This document shows, one piece after another, positions 33,754 through 42,354 of a stretch of 64,000 bases of DNA. Source of the stretch: an uncultured Pseudomonadota bacterium. Lineage in GTDB: Bacteria; Myxococcota_A; Bradymonadia; Bradymonadales; GCA-2716585. Position 1 is the first letter of the stretch. Every line of letters starts with the position of its first letter. The stretch covers positions 18,984 to 82,983 of the forward strand of contig CAKZKQ010000092.1 in NCBI GenBank assembly GCA_937123825.1. The letters are read 5' to 3'. Under the pieces are notes generated by a model. The model saw nothing but the letters and a program-made list of their open reading frames with translations, was not told where the DNA came from and ran no database searches. The translations under genes were made by a program, and so were the position numbers.

Positions 33754-36700
33754 GGGCTCTCTCCGGTGGTGTGGGCCATGGCTTCGACCAGCGCCTCTGC
33801 CAGGTGCAAGTCGATCAACCATGCCACAAACCGGTCATGCCAGTCACGCAAACGCAGCTTATTGTCCAATGACTCTTGGAGCATCTGCTGGTATCCCACC
33901 AGACGTTCAAGCATCTCCAAAATACTTTGACGGCGTGCTTTGCCAAGGAGCGCTTGCTGAGCTTCCTGGGGCTTGTCCCAGAAAGTCACCTTGATCATCG
34001 CCTCCTCGACGGCCTCTATGTGGCTGCGCAGTTGCTGGCGAGGATGGGCTTGGAGCAGTGCATCCAAGCGCGCGCTGGCGTCTTTGAACTGGGTGGCCGC
34101 TTGTTTGCGGGTGCGCGGCGCCGCCGCCAAGGGCTCCAGGTTGGTCCCGTTCAAGGCGTCCTGACCAGCGTTCATCAGCGCCCGGCGCCTGGTCTCAAAC
34201 TCGCTTGAGGCACGCTCGACGCTGACGTCGGTCCCTTTTGGGGCAGCCACCTCCAAGACATCGCCGCCGTAACCAGGGCCGCTGCTGACGATCGCTCGGG
34301 CGATGGGCAGCAGGACGCGGCTCTCCACGGCGCGCTTGAGCGGACGGGCACCGAACGCTTTGGAGAAGCCCTGGGCCATCAGGAAGTCCAGAATGGACGA
34401 CTTGATGTCCACCACCAGCTTGCGGCGCAGCAAACCGCTGCGGGTCAGGACCTTGCCAAGCTCGCGCTGGGCGATCTGGCGCATGGTCTCGGGCTCCAGC
34501 GGCCTGAAGACCACCACCTTGTCCAGGCGGTTGAGGAACTCGGGCCGAAAGAAGCGCTTGACCTCTCGGACAATCCCGGCCTGACTGGCCAGCGAATCCC
34601 CCTCTTCCCCTCCAAAGCCCACGGGACCACCGGCCTTGAAGGCGCTGGCGAGGTTGGAGGTCATGATGATGATGGTGTGGCGGAAGTCGGCGGTGCGCCC
34701 CTGACCATCGGTCAGACGGCCGTCATCAAAGACCTGCAAGAAGAGGTCAAAGACGTTGGGGTGCGCCTTCTCGACCTCGTCAAGGAGGATAACGCTAAAG
34801 GGCTGCTCACGGACTTTGCCTGTGAGTCTCCCTTCCTCTTTATGGCGCCAGGTCCCGCCGATAAGCTTCTCAAACGAGTCGTACTCGCGGTACTCCGACA
34901 AATCCAGGCGCAGCATCCGATCGCGAGAACCAAAGATGAACTCGGCCAGCACCTTGGCCAACTCCGTCTTGCCCACACCGGTGGGCCCAACAAAGAGAAA
35001 GACCCCAAAGGGCTTGGTCGGATCGGTCAATCCAGCCTTGATCAAGGTGATGAGATCCACCACCGAGCTGACCGCTTCGGGCTGACCCAGCACGCGTTCA
35101 TCAAAAAACTGCCGGACCTTGACCGGATCCATCGGCAGCGCATCGTTGAGCAACAACTCGGGCAACCCGGTAAAGCGCGCCAGGCCCTTGATCACGTCCT
35201 CAGCGTCGATCCTGAGCGTCTGCGTCGACTCGCCTTCCTTGCCGCGCTGCTCCAAGACATGATCCACCACCTGCTTGAGCACCGTCACCGAGCGGCCGGG
35301 CTGGGCCATGGTGCTGTAGTAGGTCCCAGACAGATCAATGAGCAACTCCAGGACCTCGGGCGCAGCCTCAAAGTGCGCGTCGTGGCGGCGTCCCTGATCT
35401 CTGAGCGCTTGCCGCACCACCTGGTGCACGGTGACCGTGTCTGGTTCTGTGACCGAAATGTTCTGAAAAAGGCGCTTGATCGACAGATCTTTCTCAATCC
35501 CTGTCCTGAGCGCCTCTGCGGTGGACTCCCCAATGACGGTGATGTCACCCCGGCGCATGTACGGCGCCAACAACGTCACAAAGTTCTGCTTGTTGGAGCT
35601 GGTCGTCCCCGCCCCAGGCAGATCGTTGACGTTGGTCAGGTACAAATACACTCGCCGTGGCTGCTTGATCTTCTCCACCAGGTCGTGGAGCTTGGTCTCC
35701 CACTCACCAATGTACTTGGTCCCAACCATCAACTCGGGCGTCGACGTCTCCAACACCGCACACGTGGGATCTTCCTCGATCAACCGACGCGTCATCTCAT
35801 GAATGATCGCCGTCTTGCCCACACCGGCATCGCCCACAAGAATGACCGAACTGTTGCCGTCCTTGCGCAAGATGTTGAGCAGGTTGTCCACCTCCTGATC
35901 GCGCTCAAAAGCGCGATCCAGAAAGCGCACCTGATCCGACGATGTCAGCACACGACCAAACTGGCTGATCTCGCCCACATCCACCTGCACCGAGACCATG
36001 TGCTCCAACTCGGCCAGCAAGATGCCCAGCGGCTCGCGCAGCGCGTCTTTCTGGAGGGCCTGGAGCAACTCTCGACGCTCTTTGTCATCGAGCAAACCCA
36101 ACCGCTCGCGCACAGCGGCGCGCTCGACGCGCCCGAGCAACCCCTTGAGGGCATCGGCGCTGGCCTGCTGAACGTCTTCATCATCGTCGGTCAAACGGCC
36201 CATCAATGGACCGAAAGATGAAGGGGACCCAATCCGACCCAGCGCGATCGACGACTCCTGCCGGATGCGCCAGTCGTTGTCCCCAAGAGCGGTCTCCAGG
36301 ACCGATGCCGCCTCAAGCATCTTCAAGCGCCCCAGCGCCTCAATGGCTGCCAGACGAAGCTCCCTGTGGGCATCTTCGACCAACTCCATCAGCGGCTCCA
36401 GCGCCTCGGGCACCGGCTGCTGACTGACCGCCAACGCCGCCGAACGGCGCACCTTCCAGTTGGCGTCTTTCAAACTCTCAAGCAGGATCTGCGTGCGCTC
36501 AGCAAAGGGCAACCGCCCAATGGCCTCCACTGCCGCTCGGCGCTCCTGATAGGAAATGGACTTGACCATCGCCATCAAGCGAGCCTGCAAGCGCTCACCA
36601 AAGTTGACCAGCTCCGCGACGATGTCGTCGAAACGCTCCTGGTCCTCTTCATAACGCAGCCCCGACAACTCACCAATGAGCACCTCAAGACGCTCCAATA

Positions 36701-36776
36701 CCGCGTCAGTGCCCGTCTGCTCGGCGCGTTGCCTGTTGGCCTTGCGTCCAGTGCCCTTGCCTTGCTTTGCAGCCAT
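33750..36776 (-). CDS. HEAT-repeat protein with two Clp-type AAA+ domains
   Basis: 1008 aa. Residues about 60-245 are HEAT/PBS-lyase-like repeats (YQERRAAVEAIGRLP, WKVRRSAALAVSQQ, HRELRLAAIEALGRL, WRIRQESSIALGRIG) in place of the Clp N-domain. First AAA: Walker A GDAGVGKTA at 315-323, but the Walker B place reads RRVYLYLTNVNDL (about 375-386), without the DE pair. Second AAA is intact: GPTGVGKTE at 597-605, VILLDEVEKAH at 662-672, TSNL sensor-1, FLNRLD R-finger at 748, GARPLKRAV sensor-2 at 809. It lacks the ClpA/ClpB M-domain. A C-terminal coiled region follows (about 860-1000). Probably a protein-remodelling ATPase. Confidence 0.85.
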   Translation of the reverse strand: MAAKQGKGTGRKANRQRAEQTGTDAVLERLEVLIGELSGLRYEEDQERFDDIVAELVNFGERLQARLMAMVKSISYQERRAAVEAIGRLPFAERTQILLESLKDANWKVRRSAALAVSQQPVPEALEPLMELVEDAHRELRLAAIEALGRLKMLEAASVLETALGDNDWRIRQESSIALGRIGSPSSFGPLMGRLTDDDEDVQQASADALKGLLGRVERAAVRERLGLLDDKERRELLQALQKDALREPLGILLAELEHMVSVQVDVGEISQFGRVLTSSDQVRFLDRAFERDQEVDNLLNILRKDGNSSVILVGDAGVGKTAIIHEMTRRLIEEDPTCAVLETSTPELMVGTKYIGEWETKLHDLVEKIKQPRRVYLYLTNVNDLPGAGTTSSNKQNFVTLLAPYMRRGDITVIGESTAEALRTGIEKDLSIKRLFQNISVTEPDTVTVHQVVRQALRDQGRRHDAHFEAAPEVLELLIDLSGTYYSTMAQPGRSVTVLKQVVDHVLEQRGKEGESTQTLRIDAEDVIKGLARFTGLPELLLNDALPMDPVKVRQFFDERVLGQPEAVSSVVDLITLIKAGLTDPTKPFGVFLFVGPTGVGKTELAKVLAEFIFGSRDRMLRLDLSEYREYDSFEKLIGGTWRHKEEGRLTGKVREQPFSVILLDEVEKAHPNVFDLFLQVFDDGRLTDGQGRTADFRHTIIIMTSNLASAFKAGGPVGFGGEEGDSLASQAGIVREVKRFFRPEFLNRLDKVVVFRPLEPETMRQIAQRELGKVLTRSGLLRRKLVVDIKSSILDFLMAQGFSKAFGARPLKRAVESRVLLPIARAIVSSGPGYGGDVLEVAAPKGTDVSVERASSEFETRRRALMNAGQDALNGTNLEPLAAAPRTRKQAATQFKDASARLDALLQAHPRQQLRSHIEAVEEAMIKVTFWDKPQEAQQALLGKARRQSILEMLERLVGYQQMLQESLDNKLRLRDWHDRFVAWLIDLHLAEALVEAMAHTTGESP

Positions 36777-36897
36777 GATCCCTCAGAGAAATTCACAGGC
36801 GACCCAGGTGTCCATTCACAGGGCCGTCCCCCAATGCACAAAACCGAATCAAAATAACGCCCCCTGGCCCAGAGTCCAGGGCCATCGCACCACCTTT

Positions 36898-38277
36898 TTA
36901 CCACCGAATTTCAACCGTAAAGGTCCTTTCGATGTCGTACGTCCGCGCAAAAGTCTCCAACACCACATCGACGCGGCGCTCCACGACCCCTGAAAAAACC
37001 ACCCGCGAGCCCACCATCACAGTCACAGGACGATCCAAATCGGCCAAGCTGTCATTGAGGTACACCGCCCCGCCTTTGGGCTCGGCCTTGGCCTCAATAA
37101 GCACCACGGTGCCCTGGCCCGCGACCGTCTTAAGCTGCGCCTCTACCCGGCCAGACGGCGTCACCTCCAACCAATGCACGATCCCATGATCCTGATGGCG
37201 CGTGGGCTCAAAGACAAAATGGGTCGGCAAGGCTCGACGTTGGGCGATCGCCCAGGACATGACTTCAGGATTGAGGTCAGAAAAAAAGTCGTGGACCCCG
37301 CCCGCGATCTCACGGTAGGTCAGCCGCCCTCCACCCTCCTTGAACCAAGCCGACATCTGGCGCGACATCTCCACCGGAATGGCCCCATCGGCGTCGCCGT
37401 GGATCAGATACACCGGGGTCTGGAGCAGGTTGGACACAAACCGCCGGTGACGTATGCGACCAGCCGCGCGAGGCACCAGGGCCGACCACCGCCAGGGAAA
37501 TTTCTGACCAATGTGCCACGTCCCAGTCCCCCCACTGGAGCCTCCACCAAGCGAAATTCGTGTGGTGTCGACATTGACGCGGCGCTGAAGCGTGCGCAAT
37601 ACCTGCTCAACCGCCTCCTCACCTTCTGGCAACCACCAATGCGCCCGGGGTGTGGTCGGACACAGGAGAATGAACCCCACCACATGATCCTGTGAAAAAT
37701 GGCGGCGACAGGCCCGATGGCCCACAAAGCCTCCCCCATGCAGGTGAACATGCACCGGCCAGGGACGCCCAGGGTCGTAATCGGGCGGAAGAATTGCATA
37801 AAAAGGCAGCTTGTCGTTGCCGGCCGTGTACGCGGTCGATTCAATGATCCGACCCCGCACAGGGCGGTATCTGAAAGACAGCGGCAACGCCTCCACAATC
37901 GCCACAGCACCCAACTCTCGCTCGAGCCGCGCTGCGATCGCCGCCCGACGGCTGGGACTGTGAGCACGAACAGCATCCTGAATGAGATCAAGCTGGACAT
38001 CCGAGGGCCCCTGCTGGGCGCTGGCCACCGCACCGCTGCAACACCACAGCAACACCGACCACAAGAGCGCTTTGTTCAGCGTCGGAATCGTGCTACCCAG
38101 TGCCTGCGTTGCAGAGTCCAATGCGCCCAACTTGTCCGGGCGCGCAGATCGAAACCGTGTCACCGTCCCCACCACCGCGCACACACCGCGTGCGGACCAG
38201 GCAAGGCCGGCCACGGATGGAATCTGGCTCTTGACCACCTCCAATCCTCTCAGGAACATCGCGACAATGATGACCAA
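36898..38277 (-). CDS. Secreted alpha/beta-hydrolase (PHB-depolymerase/esterase type)
   Basis: Up to 459 aa; the true start is uncertain because the region to about residue 60 is unlike a signal peptide and overlaps the divergent neighbour. A later TTG at 38130 or 38121 is possible, leaving a signal peptide LLWSVLLWCCSGAVASAQQ. The hydrolase core has LPFYAILPPDYDPGRPWPVHVHLHGGGF (oxyanion), LGGGSSGGTGTWH (GxSxG-type nucleophile elbow), VYLIHGDADGAIP (Asp) and GGVHDFF (His), as in poly(3-hydroxyalkanoate) depolymerase-type esterases. The C-terminal 120 aa look like a beta-rich accessory domain. Divergent from the 38.3 kb gene. Confidence 0.72.
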   Translation of the reverse strand: MVIIVAMFLRGLEVVKSQIPSVAGLAWSARGVCAVVGTVTRFRSARPDKLGALDSATQALGSTIPTLNKALLWSVLLWCCSGAVASAQQGPSDVQLDLIQDAVRAHSPSRRAAIAARLERELGAVAIVEALPLSFRYRPVRGRIIESTAYTAGNDKLPFYAILPPDYDPGRPWPVHVHLHGGGFVGHRACRRHFSQDHVVGFILLCPTTPRAHWWLPEGEEAVEQVLRTLQRRVNVDTTRISLGGGSSGGTGTWHIGQKFPWRWSALVPRAAGRIRHRRFVSNLLQTPVYLIHGDADGAIPVEMSRQMSAWFKEGGGRLTYREIAGGVHDFFSDLNPEVMSWAIAQRRALPTHFVFEPTRHQDHGIVHWLEVTPSGRVEAQLKTVAGQGTVVLIEAKAEPKGGAVYLNDSLADLDRPVTVMVGSRVVFSGVVERRVDVVLETFARTYDIERTFTVEIRW

Positions 38278-39238
38278 CCCCGCATCACCTCAGACAAACC
38301 GCCGCTGGACCCACATCGCCAGCACAGCAAAGACGCTGGCCTTTGCCCTGGCGGCGACCCTCATCCTGACCACCCTGGGAAGCTCCATCGCCGCCGCCCA
38401 GGAAGAGCAGCGCATGACCTTCACGCTGAGCCTCAAAGACCCGGCCCAGCGCACCGACAAAGGCTCCCAGGCTCTGGCCAAGCGCCTGCGCGCTCGGCTC
38501 AACGCCGCCCGCGTCCTGGACTACCGCGTCAAGGTCGACAGCGAGCGCGCCGAGGTCAGCGTCGACATCACCTCCAAGATGGGCCAGGGCTGGATCCAGA
38601 ACCTCTTGACCGCACAAGGTCAGGTGAGGGTGACCCCAGCCGCCATGGAGGTCAAGGTCCTTGAAGACCTCCGCGGCGCGCTGCCAGAGGAGGTCGCGCT
38701 GGGATACGGCAAGGTCGGCAAAGACGCCGACATCTTTCTCTACAGCACTGACCGCGATCAGCTCGACAGCGCCACCCGCACCATCTCCCTTTGGGATCAC
38801 ACCATCTACATCGCCGCCCCCCTGACCAGTGATCGCATCGAAGGCTGGCGCACCTGGATCGTCAACAAGGACGCCTTGTGGATGGATCAAAATGGACTGG
38901 GCGCCGTCTCCATCGTGGCCGGCACACACCCCAACTACCACCACGTGACCGCCTACTGGGAATTGACCCCCAGAGCCAAAGACGGCACGCACTTGATGGG
39001 CCAGGCTGGCCTGACGATGCTCACCTCAAAGACGCGTCGCCTCCTGCTCATCATTGACGGACAACTTGAACACATCATCGAGCTGAACGGCGCCGTAGAT
39101 GACGGCCTGCTCAGCATCAGAATGCCAAAAGGCAACCAACGCGAGCAGTACGCGCAGGCACGGCGTCTGGCGGCTCTGCTCGCCGCGCCCGCCCACCCAT
39201 GCGAAGTCGTGGTCCTGGACGCGGGCATCAAGGAGTAA
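38267..39238 (+). CDS. Secreted protein with SecD-like head region
   Basis: 323 aa from ATG at 38267; the overlapping ATG at 38270 is equivalent. AGGAA lies upstream. Signal peptide (TLAFALAATLILTTLGSSIAAA). The segment MTFTLSLKDPAQRTDKGSQALAKRLRARLNAARVLDYRVKVDSERAEVSVDI is reminiscent of the SecD P1-type domain (residues that alternate with 'LEIRLNALGV' and a strand), but no TM segments of SecD follow. The rest is unrecognised. RNase J starts 10 bases after this gene, so the two may be one transcript. Confidence 0.6.
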   Translation: MMTNPASPQTNRRWTHIASTAKTLAFALAATLILTTLGSSIAAAQEEQRMTFTLSLKDPAQRTDKGSQALAKRLRARLNAARVLDYRVKVDSERAEVSVDITSKMGQGWIQNLLTAQGQVRVTPAAMEVKVLEDLRGALPEEVALGYGKVGKDADIFLYSTDRDQLDSATRTISLWDHTIYIAAPLTSDRIEGWRTWIVNKDALWMDQNGLGAVSIVAGTHPNYHHVTAYWELTPRAKDGTHLMGQAGLTMLTSKTRRLLLIIDGQLEHIIELNGAVDDGLLSIRMPKGNQREQYAQARRLAALLAAPAHPCEVVVLDAGIKE

Positions 39239-39248
39239 CAGTTCCGGT

Positions 39249-40940
39249 ATGACTAACAAGAAAGACACCACCTCTGCGCCTGAAGCCCAAGACGCCCTGC
39301 GCGTCATCCCTCTGGGAGGTTTGGGCCAGGTCGGCATGAACTGCATGGTCATCGAGTGCGGCGACGAGGCCGTCCTGATCGACTGCGGCATGACCTTCCC
39401 GGAGGTGGATGTCCTCGGAGTGGACCTGATCCTCCCCGAGATGACCTACCTGCTGGAGAACGCAGAGAAGCTCCTGGGTGTGATCCTCACCCACGGACAC
39501 GAAGACCACATTGGGGCCATGCCCTTCTTGCTCAAAGAGCTCGACATCCCCGTCTACGGCACACCGCTGACCCTGGGACTGCTGCGCCACAAACTGCGCG
39601 AGCACAACCTCCTCGATCAGTGCGAACTGGTCGAAGTCGGCACCCGCAAAGAGATCGAACTGGGCGACCTGCTGAGCTTTGAGTTTATCCACGTCAACCA
39701 CTCCATCCCCGACGCCTGCGCCGTCGCCCTCCACACCCCCATGGGGGCCATCCTCCACACCGGGGACTGGCGCGTGGATCACACCCCCATCTCGGGACCT
39801 CCCATCGACCTGGCCAGCTTTGCCGAGTTTGGCGACGAAGGCGTCCTGTGCCTGCTGGGCGACAGCACCAACGTCGAGCAGTCCGGCATGGCCGCCAGCG
39901 AGTCCGAAGTCCTGCGCGGGCTGGAACAACAGATCCGCCAGGCCAAAGGCCGCGTGCTGGTCACCATGTTCTCCAGCAACGTCCACCGCATCCAGGGCCT
40001 GCTTGAAATCGCCCATGCCACCGGGCGGCGAGTGCTGGTCAATGGCCGCAGCCTCATGAACATGTTCAACATCGCGCGCAACCTGGGCTACATCCGCCTG
40101 CCTCGCCGCGACATCATGTTGGACCTGGGGGACGTCGGACTGATGCCCGACGACGAAGTCCTCATCATCAGCACCGGCAGCCAGGGAGAGCCCCGCTCCT
40201 CCATGGCCCGGATCGCCCACGACGATCACAACCAGATCAAGGTCCGCGAAGGCGACACAGTCATCTTCTCAGCCCGCGTCGTGCCCGGCAACGAGACCAA
40301 GGTCAACAACATCATCAACGCCCTGTGGAGCCGCGGGGTTGAGGTCATCACCAAACGCGACGCTCTGGTTCACACCACCGGTCACGCCTACCGCGAAGAC
40401 CTCAAGCTGATGTTCAACCTCACTCGGCCCAAGTTCTTCATCCCCGTCCACGGCGAGATGAAGATGCTCATCAAGCACGCACGGCTGGCCCACGAAATGG
40501 GCATTGAAAACACCTGCGTGCTGACCAACGGTGAGGTGGCCCAGATCACCGAAGAGAGCATCCAAAAAGCCGGGCGCGTCCCTTCCGGGCGCATCATGGT
40601 CGACGGCAAAGGGGTCGGCGACATCAACGATGTTGTCCTGCGCGACCGTCTCCAACTGGCCCGCGCTGGCATGCTCATCGCCGCCATGGTCATCGACATC
40701 CAGGACGGCGCCATCGTCTCAGGCCCCCGGCTGCTGCAACACGGTGTCGTCGAAGGCGTCGATAGCAAGGTGCTCTCCGAAGCCCGACGCTACGCCCTGG
40801 AGCGCATCAAATCCATGAGCCCCGACAGCCTCAAAGACACCGCAGAAGTCGCCGAGACCCTGCGCGTGGCCCTGCGGCGCTTCTTCCGACGGCGCTTTCA
40901 GCGCAAACCCGTCGTCGTGCCCATCGTCAGCGCCGGCTGA
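39249..40940 (+). CDS. rnj: Ribonuclease J
   Basis: 563 aa metallo-beta-lactamase/beta-CASP ribonuclease with 5'-3' exo and endo activity, an mRNA-decay and rRNA-maturation enzyme. Zinc-binding motif THGHEDHIG (HxHxDH), HVNHSIPDA, HTGDWRVD, the beta-CASP segment TMFSSNVHRIQGLLEIA, STGSQGEPRSSMARI and the His in HTTGHAYREDL are all present. The C-terminal domain ends in a basic RRFFRRRFQRKP stretch. ATG at 39249, 10 bases after the previous stop. Three REP-like elements follow downstream. Confidence 0.95.
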   Translation: MTNKKDTTSAPEAQDALRVIPLGGLGQVGMNCMVIECGDEAVLIDCGMTFPEVDVLGVDLILPEMTYLLENAEKLLGVILTHGHEDHIGAMPFLLKELDIPVYGTPLTLGLLRHKLREHNLLDQCELVEVGTRKEIELGDLLSFEFIHVNHSIPDACAVALHTPMGAILHTGDWRVDHTPISGPPIDLASFAEFGDEGVLCLLGDSTNVEQSGMAASESEVLRGLEQQIRQAKGRVLVTMFSSNVHRIQGLLEIAHATGRRVLVNGRSLMNMFNIARNLGYIRLPRRDIMLDLGDVGLMPDDEVLIISTGSQGEPRSSMARIAHDDHNQIKVREGDTVIFSARVVPGNETKVNNIINALWSRGVEVITKRDALVHTTGHAYREDLKLMFNLTRPKFFIPVHGEMKMLIKHARLAHEMGIENTCVLTNGEVAQITEESIQKAGRVPSGRIMVDGKGVGDINDVVLRDRLQLARAGMLIAAMVIDIQDGAIVSGPRLLQHGVVEGVDSKVLSEARRYALERIKSMSPDSLKDTAEVAETLRVALRRFFRRRFQRKPVVVPIVSAG

Positions 40941-40949
40941 ATACACAGC

Positions 40950-41002
40950 GTTTAAAGCGCTGTAATTCCGGGGACTTGTAAAGGTCCCTGGGACCTTACC
41001 AG
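40950..41002 (+). repeat. REP-like element, copy F
   Basis: Reads AAAGCGCTGTAATTCCGGGG, then ACTTGT, then hairpin AAAGGTCCC-T-GGGACCTTACC; eight-bp perfect arms at 40981-40988 and 40990-40997. It begins 10-20 bases after the RNase J stop and is the first of three in the same gap. Confidence 0.9.
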
Positions 41003-41120
41003 AACCATCCCGGCCGATCTTTTTCTCACTTCGACGACCACTCCAAAGCCTCACCACACCCAATCTGTCTTCGAAACTCCGGTGGAGACCATTTCAAATG
41101 GCCAGTGGAGCGTTTGGGCT

Positions 41121-41172
41121 GAAAACCGCTGTGTTTTCAATCACTTGTAAAGGTCCCTGGGACCTTACCAGG
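41121..41172 (+). repeat. REP-like element, copy G
   Basis: Reads GAAAACCGCTGTGTTTTCAA, then TCACTTGT, then AAAGGTCCC-T-GGGACCTTACC. Arms at 41150-41157 and 41159-41166, identical hairpin to copy F. Intergenic. Confidence 0.9.
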
Positions 41173-41294
41173 ACCTCACCCACCCACCGAACCACCAAAC
41201 GCCTTCACATGCCTCGCAGCCGCCTCAAATCCCCTGTCTGGAGTCCAAAAGGCAGACCAATACAGACTGAGCAGTCAGCGGACCGCTCTATTCT

Positions 41295-41347
41295 TAAAAG
41301 CGCAATGATTTAGGGGGTTTGTAAAGGTCTTTGGGACCTTACCAGGC
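41295..41347 (+). repeat. REP-like element, copy H
   Basis: Reads AAAAGCGCAATGATTTAGGG, then GGTTTGT, then AAAGGTC-TTTGG-GACCTTACC with arms at 41324-41329 and 41335-41340. It lies 18 bases downstream of the stop of the 41.4 kb lipoprotein gene on the minus strand. Confidence 0.87.
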
Positions 41348-41364
41348 CCCAAAAAAGAGGAAAA

Positions 41365-42345
41365 TCAGGGGCAGTTGACCAGCGAGGAGGACTCGGCGAT
41401 GCGGGCGGAGAGGTTGCTGTCTTTGGGGGAGACGCCAGCGGCGGCTTTGATCTCGGCGCACTCGCGCTCTTTGAGTTTGACGGCCAGCTTGCCCATGCGC
41501 TCGGCTTCTTTTTTGCGCTTCTCGGCGTTTGTGACCATTTCCTGTTTGCGCGTCTCGATCTCGGCCTCTTTTTTGGCGATCAGCGCTTTGTCGCCTTTCT
41601 TCTCGGCCTCTTTGATCTCGTTTTCGATGGCCTTGATGGCGCCCAGCTCCCACTCCGCGGCGCTGTCGCTGGGCACGGAGAACTCTTCGGCGCTGTTGCG
41701 GTAGCTGTCGTAATACTCGATGACCATCAGGCGGATTTCGGCGGCCAGATCGGGGTTGCTCTGCTCGCTGGCGGCGGCCAGGGTGGCTTTGTAGTAGGCT
41801 TCAGCCTTGGGCCCGAGGCCTGCGGGATCGGCGTCTTTCTCTTTGGACTTGGCCCGGCGCAGCTTCAGCAGGAGTTTCATGCTGGTGAGTTTGATCTCAA
41901 CCAGCTTGGGCGCCTGTTTTTCGGCCTTTGCAAAGAGTTCCAGCGCTTTTTGTCGGTCGGCGTCGCTGAGCGTATCCCAGGTCAGAATGGAGCGGGCTTC
42001 ATCAAGCTCGGGCCACTTGACCTGGTTGATGTGCCAGCGTCCATCGGAGGTGTTCTTGTTCAAGCGGATGTGGTAGGGGCCGACGGTGACCTTGGCGTTG
42101 ATTTCGTCAGTGAACTCCACCTCGCTCAGGGGCTCCTGGCAGAATTCGGTCATCAGCATGTAGGGGGCGCCGGGACCAAACTTCAACTCGAAGGTGGGGT
42201 CCGAGGAGGCCTTGCACGCGTCGATTTCCATTTGAACGCGCGATTTGATGACGGTCTCGTCGCTGCCACAGGCGGTCAGCAGGCTGGCGGCAGCGGCGAT
42301 CAGCACCAGGGCGGCCAGAGGGCGATGGGAGCACAGTGTCTTCAT
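41365..42345 (-). CDS. Coiled-coil lipoprotein
   Basis: 326 aa; signal peptide ends SLLTACGSDE, a typical lipobox. Residues about 135-170 contain helical Lys/Ala-rich segments, and residues 220-290 (AIKAIENEIKEAEKKGDKALIAKKEAEIETRKQEMVTNAEKRKKEAERM) are a long charged coiled coil. No recognised family. The gene ends just before REP-like copy H and starts 9 bases after the stop of the next outer-membrane gene on the same strand. Likely part of an envelope gene cluster at 41.4-50 kb. Confidence 0.7.
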   Translation of the reverse strand: MKTLCSHRPLAALVLIAAAASLLTACGSDETVIKSRVQMEIDACKASSDPTFELKFGPGAPYMLMTEFCQEPLSEVEFTDEINAKVTVGPYHIRLNKNTSDGRWHINQVKWPELDEARSILTWDTLSDADRQKALELFAKAEKQAPKLVEIKLTSMKLLLKLRRAKSKEKDADPAGLGPKAEAYYKATLAAASEQSNPDLAAEIRLMVIEYYDSYRNSAEEFSVPSDSAAEWELGAIKAIENEIKEAEKKGDKALIAKKEAEIETRKQEMVTNAEKRKKEAERMGKLAVKLKERECAEIKAAAGVSPKDSNLSARIAESSSLVNCP

Positions 42346-42354
42346 GGGTCGGTC

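Noticed and set aside
40945..40963. Hairpin ACAGCG-N7-CGCTGT after RNase J as a terminator
   Set aside because: The stem is only 6 bp and followed by AATTCC, no U-tract. It is also the border of REP-like copy F, which explains it better.
40950..41347. CRISPR array
   Set aside because: Three repeats about 170 bases apart with long, non-uniform spacers and internal hairpins; no cas genes. This fits dispersed REP-like elements instead.
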